37,807 nucleotides of DNA from an uncultured bacterium (GTDB lineage: Bacteria > Planctomycetota > UBA1135 > UBA2386), in contig CALCZA010000142.1 in assembly GCA_937906475.1 (NCBI GenBank), forward strand, positions 1 through 37,807, read 5' to 3'. Positions 32,789 through 37,807 of this stretch are shown in pieces. The notes beneath the pieces are model-generated. The model worked only from the letters and a program-made list of their open reading frames with translations, searched no databases and was not told the DNA's origin. The position numbers and the translations under genes were made by a program. Position 1 is the stretch's first letter, and each line of letters begins with the position of its first letter.

Positions 32789-34288
32789 GTGGTTAGCCCG
32801 GCCACCAGCAAGGTGTTCCTGCGTGCGCTTGGCGTCAGTAAGGCGTTCCCAGGTGTGCAGGCGCTTGACGACGTCTCGTTCGAGGTACGCGGCGGCGAAG
32901 TCGTTGCGTTGATCGGTGAGAACGGCGCCGGCAAAAGCACGTTGATGAAGATCCTGGCCGGCTTGCACCGACCCGATTCGGGTAGGGTGGAATTGCACGG
33001 CGAAGCAGTCGAGTTGCTCTCACCACTCGACGCGTTGCATCGCGGCATTGCGTTGATCCATCAAGAGCTCAACCTCTGCGACAACTTGACAGTGTCAGCA
33101 GCGATGTTCCTAGGCGCCGAATTGCGGCGTGGGCCATTCTTGTGCGAGCGCGAGATGGCCGACGCTTCGCGCCAGTGGCTGTCGCGCCTTGGCCTCGACA
33201 TCGCACCACAAACCAAGGTAAGCGCGCTGCGACCTGGCCAACGCCAGATGCTGGAGATTGCCCGCGCACTTCGCTCTGAGGCGCGTGTGATCATCATGGA
33301 CGAGCCGACGTCGAGCCTGACGCAGGTCGAGGTCGATCGCTTGTTCGAGGTCGTTCGTGAACTACAACGCAAGAACATCGCCGTCATCTACATCACGCAC
33401 CGCCTGTCGGAGATCGCAGTGCTCGCCGACCGGGTCGTTGGTCTACGCGATGGGCGCAATAGCGGCGACTTACCCCGTGAGCAGGTCAGCCACGACGCGC
33501 TGGTCCAGTTGATGGTTGGGCGCGGACTCAGCGGCACGAGGAGGCAGCCACATGCACCCGGAGACGTGGCGTTGAAGTTGCGTGACCTGAGCACGAGAGC
33601 CTACCCCGAGGCCTCTGTTGATCTGACGGTTCGCCGTTCTGAAGTGGTGGCGATCGCTGGCTTGCTCGGCTCAGGCCGCAGCGAGTTGTTGCGCGCCATC
33701 TTTGGGATCGATGATCGACTGACTGGCAGTGTTGAAGTTGCCGGCAATTCGTTGCCCGGCGCGGACCCGCGCAAGGCGGTGGCGGCAGGCGTCGCGTTGC
33801 TGCCCGAAGACCGCAAAAGTGAGGGTCTAGTGCTCAGTATGTCGGTCGCCGAAAACTTGTCGCTGCCAACACTGCACCGACGCGGTTGGTGGCTGGACCG
33901 CGGCTACCAAACCGAACTTGCCACCAGCACCATCGCCGACCTCGGCATCGCGTGTCGTGATGGCGAGCAGATGGCCGGCTCGTTATCTGGCGGCAACCAA
34001 CAGAAGATCGTGCTCGGCAAGTGGCTGGCGGCGGACCCGCAGGTGCTCTTGCTCGATGAGCCTACCCGCGGCGTCGATGTTGGCGCGCGCGCCGAAATTT
34101 ACCGCCGCCTCGACGAACTCGCGCAGTCCGGACTTGCCGTCTTGTTCGTCAGTTCCGAGTTGGAAGAAGTCCTCTTGTTGGCCGATCGCGTGCTCGTGAT
34201 GCGCGATGGGGAGATCCGCGGCGAAGTGTCGGGCGACGACAGAACCGAGAAGAACATCATGCTGTTGGCGACGGGAGCGACGCTCTAA
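32789..34288 (+). CDS. Sugar ABC transporter ATP-binding protein, double NBD (RbsA/MglA-like)
   Basis: 499 residues from a GTG start, 3 bases after the binding-protein stop. Two nucleotide-binding domains in tandem are visible. The first has Walker A GENGAGKST, signature region LRPGQRQMLEIARAL and Walker B VIIMDEPTSSL. The second has the degenerate Walker A GLLGSGRSEL usual in this family, signature LSGGNQQKIVLGKWLA and Walker B VLLLDEPTRGVDVG. This is the normal CUT2-family layout. It powers import through the permease encoded next, with which it overlaps by one base. Confidence 0.95.
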   Translation: MVSPATSKVFLRALGVSKAFPGVQALDDVSFEVRGGEVVALIGENGAGKSTLMKILAGLHRPDSGRVELHGEAVELLSPLDALHRGIALIHQELNLCDNLTVSAAMFLGAELRRGPFLCEREMADASRQWLSRLGLDIAPQTKVSALRPGQRQMLEIARALRSEARVIIMDEPTSSLTQVEVDRLFEVVRELQRKNIAVIYITHRLSEIAVLADRVVGLRDGRNSGDLPREQVSHDALVQLMVGRGLSGTRRQPHAPGDVALKLRDLSTRAYPEASVDLTVRRSEVVAIAGLLGSGRSELLRAIFGIDDRLTGSVEVAGNSLPGADPRKAVAAGVALLPEDRKSEGLVLSMSVAENLSLPTLHRRGWWLDRGYQTELATSTIADLGIACRDGEQMAGSLSGGNQQKIVLGKWLAADPQVLLLDEPTRGVDVGARAEIYRRLDELAQSGLAVLFVSSELEEVLLLADRVLVMRDGEIRGEVSGDDRTEKNIMLLATGATL

Positions 34289-35277
34289 TGAACAAACTAT
34301 TGGGGATTGCAGGCCTAATCTTGGTGGTCGCGCTAGTCACAACGTGGCTCTCTTACGACGCGGTTACCGGCAACTTCCCGTTCTTGTCGGCCTACAACCT
34401 CGAGAATCTGCTGCGGCGTCTCGGCATGTTCGGCGTGCTCAGCATCGCGGCCGCGTTCGTCATCGTGACCGGCGGAATTGATCTATCGATAGGCTCCGTA
34501 GTCTGTGTGTCAGGCTGCGTCTTGCCGTGGCTGCTCGGATCGTGCGGCATGCCGGCGTGGCTCGCCTTGCCAGCCGTGTTGCTGCTGGCGGCAGCGATTG
34601 GCTTGTGGCATGGCTTCTTGGTGGTCGGACTGCGACTGCAACCGTTCGTCGTGACGCTGTGCGGCCTGCTGCTGTATCGCGGCTTGATGAGAAACTTCAC
34701 CGGTGACCAGACCATGGGCCTCGGCGATGCCGGCGAGAGCCTGCGCTGGTTGGCGACCGGTAAGATTCCGATCACCGATAGCTTTGGTTTGCCAGTTCCG
34801 CTGTGCGTGCTTGCGGTAGTCGCAACTGCCACCGGTATCATCTGGCAGCGCACGGTGTGGGGCCGTCACTTGTTCGCGCTGGGTCGCAACGAGGAAGCGG
34901 CCAGGTTTGCAGGTGTTGCGACCGGGCGACTGACGGTACTAGCCTACGTGGCGTGTTCGTTGCTGGCCGGATTGGGTGGTTGCTTGTTCGTGCTCGACGT
35001 CAATTCGGCGCAGGCTTCGAACTTCGGCAACTTCTACGAATTGTATGCGATTGCTGGTGCCGTGCTCGGCGGCGTGGCGCTGCGCGGTGGCGAAGGGTTG
35101 GTCGTGGGCGTTGTGCTCGGTGCTGCGTTGATGCAGTTATTGTCGAACACGATCAACCTAGTCGCAAACAGCAATCAACTGGAGTTTGCGGTGGTTGGTG
35201 CCGTGATCTTGATCGGTGCCGCATTCGACGAACTGGTCCGTCGGTGGGTGGCGTTCCGTTCTGCGCGTCGGAAATAG
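34288..35277 (+). CDS. Ribose-type ABC transporter permease (RbsC-like)
   Basis: 329 residues with about 8-10 hydrophobic helices. The CUT2/BPD_transp_2 signature appears as IVTGGIDLSIGSVVCVSGC early on. Later segments include 'PFVVTLCGLLLYRGLM', GRHLFALGRNEEAARFAGV and YELYAIAGAVLGGVALRGGEG, all typical of RbsC-like permeases. One permease gene implies a homodimeric channel. The start ATG overlaps the ATPase stop by one base (TAATG). The gene completes a binding protein-ATPase-permease operon that probably begins at the SDR gene. Confidence 0.93.
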   Translation: MNKLLGIAGLILVVALVTTWLSYDAVTGNFPFLSAYNLENLLRRLGMFGVLSIAAAFVIVTGGIDLSIGSVVCVSGCVLPWLLGSCGMPAWLALPAVLLLAAAIGLWHGFLVVGLRLQPFVVTLCGLLLYRGLMRNFTGDQTMGLGDAGESLRWLATGKIPITDSFGLPVPLCVLAVVATATGIIWQRTVWGRHLFALGRNEEAARFAGVATGRLTVLAYVACSLLAGLGGCLFVLDVNSAQASNFGNFYELYAIAGAVLGGVALRGGEGLVVGVVLGAALMQLLSNTINLVANSNQLEFAVVGAVILIGAAFDELVRRWVAFRSARRK

Positions 35278-35288
35278 TCGGGCTAAAC

Positions 35289-35308
35289 GTTGCCGACTTC
35301 GCGGCAAC
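35289..35308. terminator. Hairpin between convergent permease and purN genes
   Basis: GTTGCCG (35289-35295) pairs with CGGCAAC (35302-35308) around ACTTCG. There is no T tract. It lies 11 bases after the permease stop and 21 bases before the convergent purN stop, so it may serve both. Confidence 0.45.
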
Positions 35309-35329
35309 TGCGCCCAGCCCGCACGGCAG

Positions 35330-35926
35330 CTATGCTTGGCCCGTGAGTTCTTGCCAGCGCATATCGATCGCCGCGGGATAGGCTGCGCACTCTGCTTGGA
35401 AGACGCGCGCGCCGAGTTTCTGGGGCGTGTCACCGGGTAACACCGGAACGCGCGCTTGCATCAACATGCGACCATCGTCGTAGTTGTTATTGCACAGGTG
35501 GACCGTGCACCCGCTTTCCTTGACCCCAGCCTTGAGCACTGCGGCGTGAACATTCTCACCATACATGCCCTTGCCGCCAAAGTCGGGCAGCAACGCCGGG
35601 TGGATGTTGAGCACGCGACCTTCGAAGTCCGGGATGATCGGCAGCAACCGGAGGTAGCCGCACAATAGAATCAGATCGCAATCGAGTTCGTGGATCCACG
35701 ACCAGATCTTGGACGGATCGCGGAGGGTGCGCGTCTCAATGCCGTGATCCATCGCTCGCTGCAAGCCGAACGCGTCGTCACGGTCGCTGGCGACGCCGGC
35801 AACACAGGCTTGAAGGTGGCCAGAGTCGATGCGATCGAGCAGGTTTTGCAACGTCCGCCCGGTGCCGCTGAGTAGCACACCGAGGCGCGGGCGTTGCGAT
35901 GCAGGCTTGTTGTTGGCAGCACTCAC
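35330..35926 (-). CDS. purN: Phosphoribosylglycinamide formyltransferase (GART)
   Basis: 198 residues. It transfers a formyl group from 10-formyl-tetrahydrofolate to GAR in purine synthesis. Visible motifs are the phosphate loop GVLLSGTGRTLQNLL, 'DLILLCGYLRLLP', the catalytic NIHPALLPDFGGKGMYG (Asn and His of the N-x-HP motif), then SGCTVHLCNNNYDDG, where the DDG supplies the catalytic Asp. The GTG at 35926 starts 10 bases after the stop of the upstream PNP-like gene and just before the fold begins. A longer frame to 36013 would run into that gene and is rejected. The variants GTGRT and YDDG differ slightly from the common GSGSN and DTG. Confidence 0.85.
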   Translation of the reverse strand: MSAANNKPASQRPRLGVLLSGTGRTLQNLLDRIDSGHLQACVAGVASDRDDAFGLQRAMDHGIETRTLRDPSKIWSWIHELDCDLILLCGYLRLLPIIPDFEGRVLNIHPALLPDFGGKGMYGENVHAAVLKAGVKESGCTVHLCNNNYDDGRMLMQARVPVLPGDTPQKLGARVFQAECAAYPAAIDMRWQELTGQA

Positions 35927-35936
35927 AGGATCAATC

Positions 35937-36764
35937 TCAGATGTGCTGACGGGCTGCAGCAGCGATGCCGACGAGCAGAGTTGCCATTCGCGGTGCCGCG
36001 ACGTCCGCCGCATCGATCATCTCTTCAATCGACACCCGCGATGATTGGCCCGAGATCACTTGCTGCGTGACTCCGACCAACGCAAGCACTTCGAAGCCGG
36101 CGTGGACTCCCGCGATGGCTTCTGGCACCAACGACATGCCGACCAGGTCGGCGCCGGACTGGCGTAGGAATCGATATTCTGCTCGCGTCGGCATGCTCGG
36201 TCCCGGCATCGCGGCGAACACACCGCGCGCGCACGGCACGCCGGCATCGATCGCGACTTTGCGACTGATTTCGAGCCACTTGCGATGGTAGGGCTCGCTC
36301 ATGTCGGGGAAGCGCGGGCCGAGTTGGTCATCATTGGGGCCGACCAGTGGATGGATACCGCTGAGGTTGATGTGGTCTTCGACAACCGCAATCGAGCCAC
36401 GTTCAATTTGTTGGCTCAGGCTCGCGGCTCCGGCGGTCAAAATCAGCAACTCGCAACCGAGTGCCTTGAGCACGCGCACGGGATGGGCGAGTTCGCTCGA
36501 ACTCAAACCTTCGTATGACGCGAGCGGTGCATCCGCGACGGCGACCGGCATGCCCTCAAGGATGCCGACCAGGATCGGCGATGGCAGCGCTTGGCCAGGG
36601 ATATCCTCGCCTGAGATGACAACCTTGTCCTTGAGTTGGTTGGTAATGGAAGCGTGTCCAGACCCCAGCAGCATGGCGACGCGCGGACGCAGTGCCGTGC
36701 GTTCTTCCAGCATGTCGATGAGTTGGCGAGAGAGCTGGTGGTGCGAGATGGAAGAAGGCATCAT
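35937..36764 (-). CDS. Purine nucleoside phosphorylase family protein with altered active site
   Basis: 275 residues, the length of trimeric (family 2) PNPs. The fold is clear: AMLLGSGHASI, 'PVRVLKALGCELLILT', VVEDHINLSGIHPLVGPNDD, GPRFPDMSEPYHRKW and ADLVGMSLVPEAIAGVHAG. Several substrate-site positions known from human PNP are changed. The phosphate-binding R-x-H before YEG is P-x-A (DAPLASYEG). The NAAGG segment reads AGAAS. The purine-binding Glu of the F-E-T motif is Pro (GPSMPTRAE), and the Asn of ITN is Gln (VTQ). It may use another substrate or be catalytically weak. It lies between the NadR-like gene and purN on the same strand. Confidence 0.8.
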   Translation of the reverse strand: MMPSSISHHQLSRQLIDMLEERTALRPRVAMLLGSGHASITNQLKDKVVISGEDIPGQALPSPILVGILEGMPVAVADAPLASYEGLSSSELAHPVRVLKALGCELLILTAGAASLSQQIERGSIAVVEDHINLSGIHPLVGPNDDQLGPRFPDMSEPYHRKWLEISRKVAIDAGVPCARGVFAAMPGPSMPTRAEYRFLRQSGADLVGMSLVPEAIAGVHAGFEVLALVGVTQQVISGQSSRVSIEEMIDAADVAAPRMATLLVGIAAAARQHI

Positions 36765-36809
36765 CGATTACGTTAGGGGTGCCAGGTTGCCAGTGCTAGC
36801 AAGGGCGAG

Positions 36810-37592
36810 TTAGCGCGACCCGCTGTGCGGCCCGTGGCGGGTTGGATCTTGCGATAAGTTCTGGTTCGCAGGCGTGGGTTTAGGAGCAAGCATGCCGGCG
36901 ACCGAATGAGCTGAAGCGGCATGGCTTTGCTTCACGGCTTTGGCCACATCAGCAAACGTAGTAGCAGCGGCAGACGCCGGTGTAATCGAACGCACGTCGT
37001 TCGCACTTGGCAAGCCTGCGAGTTGCAGCACCCGCTCGACCAACCGCACCCGCTCTTGCATCGACAACGAGGCGACGGGTATGTAGGGGACGTCAAACTG
37101 TTCAAGTAACAGCTTGACCATGCCGTCAATGCGGATGACCTCTTCCCATTCGACACCAGCCCGCACGCCGTCATCAACCAATAACTCTTGGTGCGGGCGT
37201 AGGAAGAACACCAGGCCGCGTTTGACCCAAGACATGTACTGCTCTAGCCGCGGGTCTCGGAAGATGCGGCCAAGGATGCCAGAATGGTGGGCGGCGTAGG
37301 CCAGGTTGCAGAACGCGCGGTCGCTGACGAACGAACCATTGATGGCGCTCTCGGCATCGATCTGCCGGGTGAACACTGCCGCTTGGTAGCGGTCGACGAG
37401 GTCGATATCGGTCCGCAAGGTCTCGAGGCGCTCTTCCATCTCAGCGAGCACACCGCGCGCCACCTCAGCGATCATCGGCACTTGGTAGCGGTCGCGGATC
37501 CAGCGTGCGAGAGTCGTCTTGCCAGTTGCGTGGGCACCAACGAGATAGATTCGCAGCGGCTCGGAACCGCTTTGAGGGCGTTGCGGCAGCAT
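36810..37592 (-). CDS. NadR/AAA_28-like P-loop ATPase or kinase
   Basis: 260 residues. The P-loop is GAHATGKTT at about residues 19-27 (IYLVGAHATGKTTLARWI). It is followed by 'IAEVARGVL', the FVSDRAFCNLAYA segment and FFLRPHQELL, then the basic or polar lid-like region 'DDGVRAGVEWEEVIRID'. This matches the AAA_28/NadR-kinase-like group of small P-loop enzymes, some of which phosphorylate nucleosides such as nicotinamide riboside. The C-terminal 70 residues are low-complexity Ala/Ser/Pro. It precedes the PNP-like gene by 45 bases on the same strand, which is compatible with a nucleoside-salvage role, but this is inference. The start ATG at 37592 is the only one near the P-loop. Confidence 0.75.
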   Translation of the reverse strand: MLPQRPQSGSEPLRIYLVGAHATGKTTLARWIRDRYQVPMIAEVARGVLAEMEERLETLRTDIDLVDRYQAAVFTRQIDAESAINGSFVSDRAFCNLAYAAHHSGILGRIFRDPRLEQYMSWVKRGLVFFLRPHQELLVDDGVRAGVEWEEVIRIDGMVKLLLEQFDVPYIPVASLSMQERVRLVERVLQLAGLPSANDVRSITPASAAATTFADVAKAVKQSHAASAHSVAGMLAPKPTPANQNLSQDPTRHGPHSGSR

Positions 37593-37703
37593 GTTTCCGA
37601 GGCTACCACGACAGGCCGCTCGGTCCTCGTCGTGTTTCGGAAGCTCGGTGCAGTTCTGGCTGAGCTATTGTGACGACACAGCGTCCGGGGCCCAAAAGTC
37701 CAG

Positions 37704-37807
37704 CTAGCTACCGTCCGGGGAGGCATCGTCCGGGGAGGCATCCTCAGGGGCATCGTCTTCTGGGGGTCGCTCGGGGAATTGTGGAAAACTGTCGTCGTCC
37801 TCCTGTG
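37704..37807 (-). CDS. C-terminus of an acidic protein, cut by the window edge
   Basis: An open minus-strand frame enters from the right edge and ends with TAG at 37704. It encodes about 33 residues: an acidic, Pro-rich tail (QEDDDSFPQFPERPPEDDAP, then DDASPD repeats). The composition is plainly protein-like and unlike the other frames. It contains a repeated DASPD segment. Nothing can be said about the rest of the protein. It would lie upstream of the NadR-like gene in the same direction, with 111 bases between them. Confidence 0.55.
   Translation of the reverse strand, partial: QEDDDSFPQFPERPPEDDAPEDASPDDASPDGS
37712..37741. repeat. 15-bp tandem repeat in the acidic tail
   Basis: CGTCCGGGGAGGCAT occurs twice exactly (37712-37726 and 37727-37741), with further degenerate copies on the right. 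On the minus strand it encodes the repeated DASPD unit, so length change would stay in frame. Confidence 0.7.

Noticed and set aside
35927..36013. N-terminal extension of purN to the ATG at 36013
   Set aside because: It would overlap the PNP-like gene by 77 bases and adds residues not resembling the GART fold; the GTG at 35926 fits better.
37472..37753. Minus-strand open frame (93 codons) at the right end
   Set aside because: It overlaps both the NadR-like gene start and the acidic C-terminal tail in another frame, and is Arg/Thr/Pro-rich like a shadow.

Overview
The window looks like a GC-rich chromosomal segment of a member of the Planctomycetota. The best lineage evidence is the adjacent pair of planctomycete-typical secreted proteins, DUF1549/DUF1553 (28199-30835) and DUF1501 (26712-28202), on the minus strand. 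Many large lipoproteins and envelope proteins of unassigned function, together with housekeeping genes, fit the same group. I see no insertion sequence, integrase, CRISPR array, tRNA or rRNA. All assignments come from reading the translated proteins and motifs; no database search was run.

Layout. 1-5.1 kb (plus): a membrane-anchored alpha/beta hydrolase, a small secreted protein, a helix-turn-helix protein with a C-terminal membrane anchor, an OmpA-like lipoprotein, a degenerate formylglycine-generating-enzyme-like lipoprotein and, overlapping it by 4 bases, rsmA. 5.1-5.8 kb: a long non-coding stretch with a promoter-like sequence, several hairpins and a 16-bp tandem repeat, ending at dnaG. 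5.8-12.8 kb: dnaG, the primary sigma factor gene rpoD, a coiled-coil/zinc-ribbon protein and selB. 12.9-17.3 kb: a very acidic single-pass membrane protein with a duplicated C-terminal domain, a small zinc-ribbon protein and a secreted HEAT-repeat/VWA protein. 17.4-18.5 kb (minus): an MFS transporter with a disturbed 5' end. 18.7-24 kb (plus): a DUF2927-like lipoprotein, threonine aldolase, phosphomannomutase/phosphoglucomutase, a possible small membrane protein, a SAM hydrolase (DUF62) and arginase.

24-30.8 kb (minus): an outer-membrane beta-barrel, a lipoprotein with a terpenoid-cyclase-like fold, DUF1501 and DUF1549/DUF1553. Divergent from these, 30.9-35.3 kb (plus) holds a short-chain dehydrogenase followed by a complete ribose-type ABC importer (binding lipoprotein, double ATPase, permease). 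I infer that the two divergent units may serve uptake and breakdown of one extracellular substrate. 35.3-37.6 kb (minus): a NadR-like P-loop protein, a purine nucleoside phosphorylase homologue with an altered active site, and purN. The window ends inside the C-terminus of another minus-strand acidic protein.

The observations most worth following are the structured dnaG-rpoD leader, the remodelled PNP homologue, the acidic duplicated-domain membrane protein, and the divergent secreted-protein/sugar-importer locus.
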